A DNA stretch of 35,833 nt from an uncultured Nitrososphaerales archaeon (GCA_938091495.1 CALLJF010000014.1:1-35833); one strand, 5' to 3'; numbered from the stretch's first letter, positions 24,692-33,376 are shown. Notes: generated from the letters alone by a model not told the origin. Translations and numbers: made by a program.

Positions 24692-25909
24692 ATGAAATTA
24701 TATTCTGGATTGTATAAACGCCTTACTCCTGTGACAATATTCGGTTTAAGCACTGAAGGGTATAAGATAGCATCATCCTTATCATCTTACAATTTGCAGA
24801 CAACCATAGTGGATGAGAATCTTAATGTTGGCATGCAGTTGAAGAGGGATATTCTTGAAAGATTCGATTCAGTTGCTGCACTTCTAGAAGATGAAGCATT
24901 GCTAGGTCTAGAGCCTATTGAGGATGCCATAAGCAAGGCAAAATGTTTGTTCTTTACTCCTAAGATAAGAATTAGGGAGATGGAGGCTAAATCTACTATA
25001 GGCCTAAGGCTAAAGACCATAGTGAAGAATCTATCAAAGGGTACTATTATTGTCAATACATTACCAACAAGTTACGGTGGTAACAGGGAGAATGTATCTT
25101 TGATAGAAAAGTTGACTGGGCTGGAAGCTGGTGTAAGCTTTGATTACATATACGCTCCATTAGTTCCTGGTACCAATAAACCATTGGTTTTAGGTTCGAT
25201 TAAAGTCAATGCAGATAAAGCTTTGATCGAATGCCTTAAATCTGCTCTGACAGATGTGCCCGAGATTTTACCTATTCAACTGGCCGAACTCATCTATTCA
25301 AAGCACATAATAGAAAAGTACAACTCCATAATCACAAAGTTGGAGTTTTTTGAAATGTTGGACAAAGATAGCAAGTTGGCTTTGAAGGACTTTACAAAAA
25401 ATCATGAAATTTATCTGGAAAGTATGGTCGATAATCTATTCGATATAAAGGTTATTGCAGACTCTTTGAAGACAGGGGAGCCTATGAAGTATATGGTAAC
25501 AGGCATCTTAAAAAGTCTCGATAGTTATTTCAAATACGTAGTAAATGAAGTTCGTTCTATAATAAGAGACGAAGGTCTAAAAGCAAGTAGAACAAGAATC
25601 TTGGTGGTTTGGTCCATCGATCCTTTTGAGATTAGAGGCGATAAAATGTCAACTCTTTCTACCCTCGTAGAAAGGCTTCACGATTGTGTTGGAGATATAG
25701 CTACTTTTAATGCCATACCTTATCTCAAGGCTCTTCGCTTAGAATCAGGGATGAAGAAGGGGTTACCCCTCTCAATGGATAAGGAAAACGTAATCTTGAC
25801 TTGCTCAGAGGGTGATTTTGAACTAGTCTTTAAAAGTACAAAAATTGAAAGACCAGAAATTAGGCCCATCATAATAAAGGCCAACCTTCCCATAGAGGTT
25901 GTAAAGTAA
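24692..25909 (+). CDS. UDP-glucose/GDP-mannose dehydrogenase-like protein, probably not a dehydrogenase
   Basis: 405 residues with the layout of UDP-sugar dehydrogenases: an N-terminal Rossmann-like half (VTIFGLSTEGYKIASSLSSY), the central IVNTLPTSYGGNRENVSLIE and FDYIYAPLVPGT (equivalent to the STVPPG and PER segments), a long central helix, and a C-terminal nucleotide-binding half (ILVVWSIDPFEIRGDKMSTL). The glycine motif is degenerate, and I find no FGG-x-C-x-PKD motif, so the catalytic Cys is missing. It may bind a sugar nucleotide without oxidising it. A TATA-like TTTAATGT lies about 30 bases before the ATG. It is followed after 34 bases by a polyprenol-kinase-like gene. Confidence 0.72.
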   Translation: MKLYSGLYKRLTPVTIFGLSTEGYKIASSLSSYNLQTTIVDENLNVGMQLKRDILERFDSVAALLEDEALLGLEPIEDAISKAKCLFFTPKIRIREMEAKSTIGLRLKTIVKNLSKGTIIVNTLPTSYGGNRENVSLIEKLTGLEAGVSFDYIYAPLVPGTNKPLVLGSIKVNADKALIECLKSALTDVPEILPIQLAELIYSKHIIEKYNSIITKLEFFEMLDKDSKLALKDFTKNHEIYLESMVDNLFDIKVIADSLKTGEPMKYMVTGILKSLDSYFKYVVNEVRSIIRDEGLKASRTRILVVWSIDPFEIRGDKMSTLSTLVERLHDCVGDIATFNAIPYLKALRLESGMKKGLPLSMDKENVILTCSEGDFELVFKSTKIERPEIRPIIIKANLPIEVVK

Positions 25910-25943
25910 ATCCTTTCTAAAGGTTCTATTCATTGGTGATAAA

Positions 25944-26534
25944 ATGGTTCAGCTGAAGCAGATAAACCCCTTTAGACTTTCCATACATCTATCGGGCTTT
26001 TTTGTTCCTTTTATCACCATCATCATAGGTCTTTTCTACACATTTCTTATCATAGCTACAGTAACCATATTATATTGCATATCAGAGTATCTTCGAACTA
26101 GAAGGAGCCATGGTCTACCACTCATCAGGAAGATAACGATCTTAGCGAGTAAAGATGAAGAAAAAAGTAAATTTATTCTTGCACCTGTTTACTTTGCTTT
26201 AGGCATATTGATTGCTTTGATCATCTTTAAGGGTTCGATAGGGTTTGCAAGCATGGAGATAGTTGCTCTTGGAGATAGCTCTGCAAGACTTTTCGGAACG
26301 TTGATAGGATGCACCCGCTTACCCTTTAACAAGATGAAGACCCTTGAAGGTAGCATTTTCTGTTTCATCTTTTCATGGCTAGGCGCTTCCCTTTTTGTTC
26401 CTTTGTCAATAGCGCTTTTAGGAGCTTTAATAGGTTCTATTGTTGAAAGTTTCCCTCTTCCTATAAATGATCATCTAACTATGTCTATTGCTTCGGGCTT
26501 TACTATGCAGATAGCTTCTCTTATGGTAAGCTAA
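25944..26534 (+). CDS. CTP-dependent polyprenol (dolichol) kinase-like membrane protein
   Basis: 196 residues with about five hydrophobic helices. The core motifs VALGDSSARLFGTLIG and KTLEGSIFCFIFSWLGA, and the later ESFPLPINDHLTMSIASG, match the dolichol-kinase/CTP-transferase membrane family, which phosphorylates polyprenols or related lipid alcohols using CTP. The acidic residues of GDSSAR and NDH are the likely catalytic and metal ligands. It lies next to a sugar-nucleotide-dehydrogenase-like gene and a PAP2 phosphatase, which suggests lipid-carrier recycling for glycosylation. ATG start; it overlaps the convergent PAP2 gene by 14 bases. Confidence 0.78.
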   Translation: MVQLKQINPFRLSIHLSGFFVPFITIIIGLFYTFLIIATVTILYCISEYLRTRRSHGLPLIRKITILASKDEEKSKFILAPVYFALGILIALIIFKGSIGFASMEIVALGDSSARLFGTLIGCTRLPFNKMKTLEGSIFCFIFSWLGASLFVPLSIALLGALIGSIVESFPLPINDHLTMSIASGFTMQIASLMVS

Positions 26535-27570
26535 ATTGCAATAATGAAAGGTAGATCAATAGGGATAAGGCTGATGCTATCATTATAAGGCTTAATATGA
26601 AGATAAACATGCTTGTCTTTGAAGTGAAATTTGATAAATTAGTATCTTTTATCTTCTTGGAAGATAGCATCAAAATAATGCTAATAAACTGCAAGAAAAG
26701 CGATAAAATTGGATAAATAAGTGCAGATAGTGCTGATAAAGGCCAAAGGAAAATTAGACCATAATCGAAGAAGTTTCTTAAATCCAAGATAATTGGCAGG
26801 TTGGAGATCATATATTGAAGATTGAGAAGATTTGGCTCTTTGACGAGAATAAAACTCATTGATAGAATAGATAGAATAATGCAAAGCGATACAGCGAGCA
26901 TCTTTCTCCATGGGTTTCTGGAAAGATTCATCCATGCATTGTCCACTTTATCCATAATAGAATATTCTTTTTTTGCGAACATGAATATGAGATTGGCAAT
27001 AGCTAATCCTAAAAATGCTCCTGCAATCGTATCTGTTGGGTAATGAATTCCTAAGTATATTCTTGAGAAGGCAACGGCCAAAGACAGAACCAGTAAAGGC
27101 GAAGCTATCCTTCCATACCTTCTAAACGTCAGAGTGCTACAAGCAAAAGCTCTGAAGGAGTGGCCTGAAGGAAAAGAAGAACCATATTCTTCTAATCCAA
27201 TCAATTTTATTCCTATCAATAGCTCATAAGGCCTTGGACGGTATAAGAAAGCCTTCAAAGTTAAACCTAGTATTACTGATATAATTATGGCTATGATTAG
27301 AAATATGGCAAATCTTCTCTCTTCAGCCTTACCATAAACCCATAAAACTATTATGAATAGAAGCCAAAAAAATCCCCCACCGAATTCTGTCAATGTCAGC
27401 ATAATAGTATCTAAAAACTTTGATCCAGAAGTACCGTTTATTAGATGGAGTAAATCTTTGTCACAAGAATAAAGAAAAGATGAATGAACAATAAAACTCA
27501 ATAAGACAAAGCCAATCAATGGTAATATTATGAATAAAGTAACATGCCTTATGTTGATACTAATCTTCAT
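26521..27570 (-). CDS. PAP2-family membrane phosphatase with extra C-terminal helices
   Basis: Acid-phosphatase-fold lipid phosphatase. The complete signature is visible: K106-x6-R113-P (LKAFLYRPRP), PSGHS at 134-138, and SR-x5-H176-x3-D180 (SRIYLGIHYPTD). Residues about 200-349 add several hydrophobic helices with no known motif, making it longer than the usual PAP2 enzyme. Likely substrates are isoprenoid pyrophosphates or phosphatidyl-type lipids. The neighbouring polyprenol kinase makes a carrier-lipid role attractive. ATG start at 27570, 11 bases after the stop of tiaS. Confidence 0.9.
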   Translation of the reverse strand: MKISINIRHVTLFIILPLIGFVLLSFIVHSSFLYSCDKDLLHLINGTSGSKFLDTIMLTLTEFGGGFFWLLFIIVLWVYGKAEERRFAIFLIIAIIISVILGLTLKAFLYRPRPYELLIGIKLIGLEEYGSSFPSGHSFRAFACSTLTFRRYGRIASPLLVLSLAVAFSRIYLGIHYPTDTIAGAFLGLAIANLIFMFAKKEYSIMDKVDNAWMNLSRNPWRKMLAVSLCIILSILSMSFILVKEPNLLNLQYMISNLPIILDLRNFFDYGLIFLWPLSALSALIYPILSLFLQFISIILMLSSKKIKDTNLSNFTSKTSMFIFILSLIMIASALSLLIYLSLLQFSLP

Positions 27571-27581
27571 AAAATCATCCT

Positions 27582-28856
27582 TTATAAGATTCGAGAGAGG
27601 GGCTTTGCCAAATGTCTTCTAGCTCTAGGCGGGACTTCATAGACCCCCAATTTTATACTTCTTGGGATTTCTTCAATGGTTATAGCATCTTTTGGGAGCT
27701 TTTTCTTACAATTTTTGCATACGAAGCCCTTTTCTTTGCCTGCTGACTTCATTCTCTTTTTGCACAAAGGACAGATAGGATTCAACTTCTTTAATATTCG
27801 ACTTAGCCTAATTACTTCCATCTTTTCAAGGTTTATGGTCAATGGTAGATTTGGCTTTGGCTTGACCCCTCCATTAACTCTAACTATATCTCCAATGGCT
27901 AACTTCATGACAATCTCTCTGAACTTTCTTGTAGGCTCATAGGCGGCACAATCAATACTGCCGCTATCATCCTTTATTTTAAATATCACATGCCCTCCCG
28001 CTATGATTCTTGGCTTCTCACAGACTTCCCCTTTAATTGAAAAAGAGCGATAAGGTTGAACATCAGATATCTTTGCACTCTTTATATGCTCATCTGTAGC
28101 CTGATTCGTCTTGTATATTACCCATCTTTCTATAGGCTCAAAGGCTTTTACCATTCTATGGGCTTTCTCAGCTATGAAAGGATTTTCGGCTCTAATACCA
28201 TAAAGGATTGGGCAAGGAGTATGAGGAGTTATCCTTATCTCATTTGTATAAGGGTCAATGTTATCAAAGGTAATGGGATAGGTTAATTCATTCATCTTGA
28301 ATACTGATTCTCTATCTATTCTCCTCTCTTTACCTCTATTGCTAGGCACTCTGTAGGCTATCAACTCGTAAGTGAAATCTTCCTCTAATCTTTCGCCAAT
28401 GGCTGCCAAAGCTCCTATTATCCCCCTTCCTATCTTGAATTTGAAGAATTCAGCCCCTATCTTCTTTGCCAATTCCTCTGCTTCATCTATGGTCACTATA
28501 TCTTGGATCACTTTTCTTGAAAAAGCCCTTAATTCTTCAGGTATATTTTTGCTCTCAAGGAAGACTACGCCTGGGTTAGTAGTTTCATAGTCCAACTCTG
28601 CCAGTTTCTCTACAGTATCTAGCACCATGTTTTTTATTTTGACAATTAGATCATCTTCAACCTCAACTTCAATGGCAATGGCACAATTCCCTCTTGTCTT
28701 CAAGATCCAGTTTGGATTTAGCCTTATCAAACGAGGATAGTCGATGATCTTTGCGCCCATTTCAATAAGCCTATCTATGACTACTGCACCAACGTAAGTT
28801 GTGCACATTCCATCCTTAGAATCTGTATCATCGAAGCCTATGTGAAGCCTTTTCAC
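27582..28856 (-). CDS. tiaS: tRNA(Ile2) 2-agmatinylcytidine synthetase
   Basis: Attaches agmatine to C34 of the CAU-anticodon isoleucine tRNA so that it reads AUA; an archaeal hallmark enzyme. 424 residues. It opens with LHIGFDDTDSKDGMCTTYVG and RLIRLNPNWILKTRGNCAIA, both typical. An OB-fold lies at about 265-350 and a zinc ribbon near 370-395 (CPLC and CKNC). The start is GTG. It is closely followed by the PAP2 gene (11 bases), so the two are probably co-transcribed. The CAU-anticodon tRNA itself is not in this window. Confidence 0.96.
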   Translation of the reverse strand: MKRLHIGFDDTDSKDGMCTTYVGAVVIDRLIEMGAKIIDYPRLIRLNPNWILKTRGNCAIAIEVEVEDDLIVKIKNMVLDTVEKLAELDYETTNPGVVFLESKNIPEELRAFSRKVIQDIVTIDEAEELAKKIGAEFFKFKIGRGIIGALAAIGERLEEDFTYELIAYRVPSNRGKERRIDRESVFKMNELTYPITFDNIDPYTNEIRITPHTPCPILYGIRAENPFIAEKAHRMVKAFEPIERWVIYKTNQATDEHIKSAKISDVQPYRSFSIKGEVCEKPRIIAGGHVIFKIKDDSGSIDCAAYEPTRKFREIVMKLAIGDIVRVNGGVKPKPNLPLTINLEKMEVIRLSRILKKLNPICPLCKKRMKSAGKEKGFVCKNCKKKLPKDAITIEEIPRSIKLGVYEVPPRARRHLAKPLSRIL

Positions 28857-29001
28857 TCTAAGAGAAAGAAAGTGTTATCACTAAAATCTTTTTCTGAAGA
28901 ATGTTTATGCTTGAATTTCTTCGGTTTTTGTTCTTCAAGGCCCTTTCTTAATTATCATTAATTTGTAAGAATTAAAAAATTGGTAGCAAGAGGAGCTTGT
29001 G

Positions 29002-29235
29002 TTATGCTTCGACCACTATCATCGTTAGAGTTGATCTGACTTTGTCCAAGCGCCTTATCTTCCAAGTAACTATCTCCTTTAACCTTTCCATAGTGTCGGC
29101 TTCTATCTTCGCTACGATGTCATACACTCCATAAACCACGTAAACCTCTTTTACGTTCTCAATCTTCCTTAACCCTTTCACTAACTCCTCTTCTGCACCA
29201 AGTTCTACATTTATCAATACGAAGGCTGTTGGCAT
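29002..29235 (-). CDS. Stand-alone Lrp/AsnC ligand-binding (RAM) domain
   Basis: 77 residues: TAFVLINVELGAEEELVKGL, then VKEVYVVYGVYDIVAKIEAD and VRSTLTMIVVEA. This is the beta-alpha-beta RAM fold that binds amino acids in Lrp regulators. The DNA-binding half is absent, so it may modulate full-length Lrp proteins or act as a small-molecule sensor. ATG start. RNase P RNA lies upstream on the same strand, 81 bases away. Confidence 0.92.
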   Translation of the reverse strand: MPTAFVLINVELGAEEELVKGLRKIENVKEVYVVYGVYDIVAKIEADTMERLKEIVTWKIRRLDKVRSTLTMIVVEA

Positions 29236-29316
29236 GTATATCTAGCCTTCATTCTAGTTAATAAATTTGATGTCTACTTCATCCTTGATTTTAAAATTTA
29301 TGATATCTTACTTTTT

Positions 29317-29608
29317 GGGCACGTGTCGGCCGTAGCCCTCTTTTTGTTCTAGGTGGGATTTAGCTTAGCGACCTACCCAGGTCTCGTGCAGAACTCATGG
29401 ACCTTTTTTTGGTCTTGCTCCACGCGGGACAACCGTTTCACTCTTACCCAGGAATCTCAAAAATTTTATCATCGTACACCCTGGTTGGGATATCGTTTCT
29501 GTTTTGTTGCCAACCATCTCTGGTTGTGCCTCACGACACCGCGCTTCTGCACGGAGAGAGGAGCTTCCTCAGGGCATAGCCCCGTGGCCCACCCGCCGAC
29601 TCGCGCCC
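29317..29608 (-). ncRNA. rnpB: RNase P RNA
   Basis: About 292 bases, clearly GC-rich against AT-rich surroundings. The ends pair as helix P1: GGGCGCGAGTCGGC with GCCGACACGTGCCC, 13 of 14 pairs counting one G-U. Conserved elements in order (minus strand): TGAGGAAGCTCC near 29561-29572 (CR-I), AACAGAAACGATA (29492-29504), AGTGAAACGGT (29432-29442), GTGGAGCAAG (29414-29423), GGGTAGGTCGC near 29368-29378 (CR-IV) and ACAAAAAGAGGGCTAC near the 3' end (CR-V). These match archaeal RNase P RNA. It is the ribozyme that removes tRNA 5' leaders. Ends are placed by P1 pairing. Confidence 0.93.
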
Positions 29609-29657
29609 AATTTAATATCATCTACAATCATGTATTAGTCTTTCGATCACTATTTGA

Positions 29658-29789
29658 TTATGGCCACTGGTAGATAATTCTGCCACAATTCTTACACAAA
29701 TACATCGGGATTATCTTGTCATCATCATTTTCGTAATATGGTTCTAGCTCCCCGCCGCATAAACATTTGAATATAGTTGTAGTTGACAT
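29658..29789 (-). CDS. 43-residue zinc-ribbon protein
   Basis: Complete small frame, ATG at 29789 to TAA at 29658. It has C-x-C-GG near residue 9 (FKCLCGGELEP) and C-x2-C later (LCKNCGRIIYQWP), a zinc knuckle pair about 20 residues apart with an acidic stretch (ENDDDK) between. Function unknown; zinc ribbons of this size are common in archaeal transcription and translation proteins. It lies 49 bases upstream of RNase P RNA on the same strand and may share its promoter. Confidence 0.75.
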   Translation of the reverse strand: MSTTTIFKCLCGGELEPYYENDDDKIIPMYLCKNCGRIIYQWP

Positions 29790-29975
29790 GACAAGATTGT
29801 CCTTACTAATCAGTATTTAAGTAATTAGGTGTAAGCATAAATAATATTCGACAATTAGTTAAAAATTATAGGAACGATATGGCAGAAATTTTTTAGCTTT
29901 TTTCTCTTTGGGGACAGTATGAAAGAGAAGATAGTCAAGTTCCTGATTACAAGACTGGGCGAAGTAGACTGATTC

Positions 29976-30164
29976 ATGTTATTTGGGAGATATTTGCCGC
30001 CATTCATTACTATGGATATAGTATACAGTATAATTATTGCATCAGCGGTTATTTCGGTGTTTTTATCGTGGAAAAAGGAACACTTGCTTCACAGTAAGAT
30101 TTTCGCTATAGGTTTAATGATTTTTGTTTTGGTAGGCTTGATCGGATGGACAGTCAATTATTAA
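29976..30164 (+). CDS. Small two-helix membrane protein, possibly 5'-truncated by a TGA
   Basis: 62 residues with two hydrophobic segments (MDIVYSIIIASAVISVFLSW and FAIGLMIFVLVGLIGWTV) around a short basic loop. Just upstream, in the same frame, ATG at 29919 opens 17 codons (MKEKIVKFLITRLGEVD) that end in TGA at 29970-29972, two codons before this ATG. If that TGA were TGG the two parts would join as one protein of about 81 codons. So this could be a full short protein with an upstream ORF, or a gene with a nonsense mutation. Function unknown. Confidence 0.55.
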   Translation: MLFGRYLPPFITMDIVYSIIIASAVISVFLSWKKEHLLHSKIFAIGLMIFVLVGLIGWTVNY

Positions 30165-30167
30165 TTG

Positions 30168-30725
30168 TTACTCGGGAATAATCATCCCAAAGTATTCTCT
30201 TTCTATTTCGATAATATCTTCATGGCTTTTGGAAAGCCTATAATCTTCCAGAGGATTCTTGTTTAATTCTAAGAAGTTTGGTCCCCATTTTAATATGGAC
30301 ATCAACTTTTTACTTTCTTCAATATAGTCAGCAATGTATAGCGCGGCAGCAAGGGCTTCTACAGAACTTAGCATTGAAATCTTGCCATAGTTTATAGGAT
30401 TGGCAGCCATCAACAGAGGAAGCCTTCTGTTTAAGCCTTTGAACCTTTTTGAGAAGGTCTCATCAATTCTTTTCCATGAGCAGTCTATGGCAACAAGACC
30501 GTAGATTAGATAAGGTTTATCTAAAGGTGAAAAAATGCTCGATGCTTTTGGATTTAGAACTATGCTTTTCTTAGGGATTTCGCTCTTCCTTAAAATAGGC
30601 TGGGCTAAGCCAAAACGGCAGAGCTTTGCTGCAGTGCACTTTTTTTGATCATCTTGCTTCATCGAATAGACGTAAAGCTTTGGTTTAAGGGTTAAAGGAG
30701 TTTTTTCCGATTTACTCTGCTTCAC
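30168..30725 (-). CDS. tsr3: rRNA aminocarboxypropyltransferase Tsr3
   Basis: Adds the acp group to the hypermodified pseudouridine of small-subunit rRNA, using S-adenosylmethionine, late in ribosome assembly. 185 residues (DUF367). Diagnostic motifs: YSMKQDDQKKCTAAKLCRFG, LVAIDCSWKRID, RRLPLLMAANPINYGK, LSSVEALAAALYI, and near the C-terminus WGPNFLELNKNPLEDYRL. The start is GTG. It follows the PEP synthase gene after a gap of 10 bases, which suggests one transcript. Confidence 0.95.
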   Translation of the reverse strand: MKQSKSEKTPLTLKPKLYVYSMKQDDQKKCTAAKLCRFGLAQPILRKSEIPKKSIVLNPKASSIFSPLDKPYLIYGLVAIDCSWKRIDETFSKRFKGLNRRLPLLMAANPINYGKISMLSSVEALAAALYIADYIEESKKLMSILKWGPNFLELNKNPLEDYRLSKSHEDIIEIEREYFGMIIPE

Positions 30726-30735
30726 TTTTTGACCT

Positions 30736-33114
30736 CTAAGACTCTTGAATTTTTTTCAAGCGTTCCAGCAGTATCTTTTGTTCAACACTTGCAACAAGCT
30801 TTCTTGTTTGAGCAACAACATCTGGGTTAACGCTTACGCTGTCGATACCAAATCTCACTATAGCTTCTGTGAAGTCTTCATAGACTGAAGGAGCCTGTCC
30901 ACAAATGGAGACTGTCACCTTGGCGTTATGAGCGACTTTTATCAAATGCTCTATGGCTCTTAACACTGCTGGATCGCGCTCATCAAAGTATCTGCTGTCT
31001 ATGGCAGGTAGTATTTGGCTATCACGGTCAGTCCCTAGAATTAGCTGAGTTAGATCGTTGCTACCGATGCTAAAACCGTCACAAAGCCTACTAAACTCAT
31101 CAGCCATGAATATTATCGATGGAACTTCAGCCATAAGCCAGACTTTAAAGTCTCTTCCCCTCTCTAGCCCTTCTTCTTTCATTATAACAAGGCATTTCTC
31201 GACTTCCCAAGTTGTGCGCACAAAAGGTAGCATGACCCAAACGTTTCTCAAGCCCCACTCATTGCGACACTTCTTTATAGCTCTGCACTCAAGCCTGAAA
31301 GCTTTCTCATATTGAGGGCTAACGTATCTGCTAACTCCTCTCCATCCTAGCATGGGATTGTCCTCTCTTGGCTCATACTTTTCTCCTCCTTTTAACTGCG
31401 CATATTCGTTTGTCTTAAAGTCTGAAAATCGAACCACGACTGGTCTTGGCTGTATCGCTCTTGCTACTCTTGCTACTCCCTCTGCCATCCTTTCAATGAA
31501 CTTTGATTCTTGGTGACTTTCAATCAAGTAGAGGGGATGCTCGCCTATTTCTGTCGCCATGATAAATTCAACTCTCATAAGACCTATTCCATCGAAGGGA
31601 AGGTGAACATAGTCTTCTATCTTCTCAGGAATTCCTAGATTCATGTAAATCTTGGTTGCTGTAACCAAAAATGGTTCAGCATAACCTTGCATTGCTACTG
31701 GCTTTTCAACAGGCTTTCTAAACTCCTCTATAGCTCCTTCATAAACAAGACCAGCCCTTGCATCTACTGTATAAGAATTACCAGTAACTAGAACTTTTGT
31801 GGCATTCCCGCTCCCTACTATACAAGGAATACCAAGCTCTCTACTTACTATTGCTGCATGACAAGTCATTCCGCCTTCATCAGTTACTATAGCGCCAGCA
31901 ACCCTCATGTAAGGTGCCCAGTCTGGGTTCGTCATTCTTGTTACCAGTATGTCTCCTTGCTTCATGAGTTTAGCAGCTTCTTCTGGCGTGATTACTACCT
32001 TTGCTTGACCTATGTGAAAGCCAGGACTTGCTGGCAATCCTTTAAGAGCGATTAAACGCTCTACGGTCTTGGTTTGAATCGTTGATTCTTTCGAAACCAA
32101 AGGCGCTTCTGCCTTAATACTCCAAACAGTCTCGGGTCTAGATTGGACTATGAAAATGCTTTTTGGAAAAGGTAAGTCCTTATCTACGGCAAACTCTATA
32201 TCTTGAGGCTTTTGATAATGCTCCTCTATCCTTTTGCCAAGCTCTGCTAACTTAAGAACTTCCTCATCTGTGAGAGAAGGCGCGTCTTGCTTATCAGAAG
32301 GCACTGTCAGATGAACAGTCTTATCTGCTTCATCTCTTGTGTAAAATACAGTTTTATGGACAATTTCACGCTCTACAATCTTCATTGTATCTTTATCAAT
32401 AACGAAACGGTCAGGAATCACTGATCCAGATACCAAACTCTCTCCCAAGCCCCATGTAGATTCAATAACGATCTTTGATCTATCCCCTGTGACAGGATGG
32501 AGGGTGAACATAACTCCTGCTGCTTTTGCGTTGACCATTTTTTGAACACCAACGCTTATCAAAACCTTTTCATGAGGAAAACCCTTCTCATCTCTGTAAA
32601 ATATAGCCCTTGGTGTGAACAGGCTTGACCAGCATTTTCTAACACTGTAGATTAAATCATCAAAACCCTTGACGTTCAGGTAAGTCTCTTGTTGACCTGC
32701 AAAAGAAGCATCAGGTAAATCCTCGGCTGTAGCAGATGAGCGTACGGCTACGTAAGCATCTACAATGCCTAAATTGTCACATAGCTTTTTATAAGCTTCC
32801 TTTATGACTTTGACTATATCCTTAGGGATTTGTTCTGACTCGATGATAGTTCTTATCTTCTTTGAAGCTTCTTCATACTGCTTTGGATCTTTCTTTTCCT
32901 TAACACTTTCTCTAATTATGTCATAAATCTTTTCAGATAAACCCGTCTCTTCCAAAAATCTTTTGTAAGCATAAGAAGTTATGGCAAATCCAGGGGGTAC
33001 TGGTATTCTTGCCTTTAACATCTCTCCTAGATTGGCATTTTTACCTCCCACTAGAGGAGCATCTTCCTTGCCTAACTTTTCAAATTCAACTACTAATCTG
33101 TTTGCTACTGCCAT
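30736..33114 (-). CDS. ppsA: Phosphoenolpyruvate synthase
   Basis: Makes PEP from pyruvate and ATP (releasing AMP and phosphate), the entry to gluconeogenesis. 792 residues, standard length. Domains: ATP-grasp (about 1-330, AVRSSATAEDLPDASFAGQQ), phosphohistidine (about 355-450, GGMTCHAAIVSRELG with H419), and PEP/pyruvate TIM barrel (about 470-765, GSNDLTQLILGTDRDS, catalytic C738 in SICGQAPSV). ATG start. A TATA box at 33148-33155 puts the transcript start about ten bases upstream. It is the first gene of a probable ppsA-tsr3 operon. Confidence 0.97.
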   Translation of the reverse strand: MAVANRLVVEFEKLGKEDAPLVGGKNANLGEMLKARIPVPPGFAITSYAYKRFLEETGLSEKIYDIIRESVKEKKDPKQYEEASKKIRTIIESEQIPKDIVKVIKEAYKKLCDNLGIVDAYVAVRSSATAEDLPDASFAGQQETYLNVKGFDDLIYSVRKCWSSLFTPRAIFYRDEKGFPHEKVLISVGVQKMVNAKAAGVMFTLHPVTGDRSKIVIESTWGLGESLVSGSVIPDRFVIDKDTMKIVEREIVHKTVFYTRDEADKTVHLTVPSDKQDAPSLTDEEVLKLAELGKRIEEHYQKPQDIEFAVDKDLPFPKSIFIVQSRPETVWSIKAEAPLVSKESTIQTKTVERLIALKGLPASPGFHIGQAKVVITPEEAAKLMKQGDILVTRMTNPDWAPYMRVAGAIVTDEGGMTCHAAIVSRELGIPCIVGSGNATKVLVTGNSYTVDARAGLVYEGAIEEFRKPVEKPVAMQGYAEPFLVTATKIYMNLGIPEKIEDYVHLPFDGIGLMRVEFIMATEIGEHPLYLIESHQESKFIERMAEGVARVARAIQPRPVVVRFSDFKTNEYAQLKGGEKYEPREDNPMLGWRGVSRYVSPQYEKAFRLECRAIKKCRNEWGLRNVWVMLPFVRTTWEVEKCLVIMKEEGLERGRDFKVWLMAEVPSIIFMADEFSRLCDGFSIGSNDLTQLILGTDRDSQILPAIDSRYFDERDPAVLRAIEHLIKVAHNAKVTVSICGQAPSVYEDFTEAIVRFGIDSVSVNPDVVAQTRKLVASVEQKILLERLKKIQES

Positions 33115-33147
33115 GATTTACAACCCAATACATAAATTTCCCTACTG

Positions 33148-33155
33148 ATATAAAT
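33148..33155 (-). promoter_or_regulatory. TATA box of ppsA
   Basis: Minus-strand ATTTATAT lies about 35-40 bases before the ATG at 33114, giving a predicted leader of roughly ten bases. Confidence 0.5.
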
Positions 33156-33314
33156 CTATGCGTTATCTTATCATTCTTCATTTCATCTTATTCGCTTCAT
33201 GGTATTACATAACTTTTTAAACATTGGATCATCTTTTTCTGCAATTATGACATCATGATTATGTAAGGCAATCTAACCAACGCTGATATAGATCAGGGCC
33301 CTATCTCGAGGATA

Positions 33315-33376
33315 CTAGGAATAGCTTCCCTTAAAGTCCAAACTGCTGGCTATTCAGCCACGCTAGGGGTTTAGCT
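33315..33376. other. Inverted-repeat cluster in the ppsA-yjbQ gap
   Basis: In the 519-base gap (33115-33633), GAATAGC (33319-33325) pairs with GCTATTC (33349-33355), and TGGCT-ATT-CAGCCA (near 33347-33360) forms an alternative hairpin. A shorter stem TATC-TCGAG-GATA precedes them. This may be a structured RNA or operator array; I could not match it to a known RNA or a whole tRNA. The rest of the gap holds the ppsA promoter and one doubtful small ORF. Confidence 0.3.

Noticed and set aside
29353-29673. Plus-strand open frames of about 60 to 106 codons
   Set aside because: They lie over the minus-strand RNase P RNA, and their length reflects its GC-rich sequence rather than coding.
29919-30164. 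Selenocysteine at the in-frame TGA
   Set aside because: No cysteine-type active-site context and no SECIS-like element recognised; a nonsense mutation or leader ORF is simpler.
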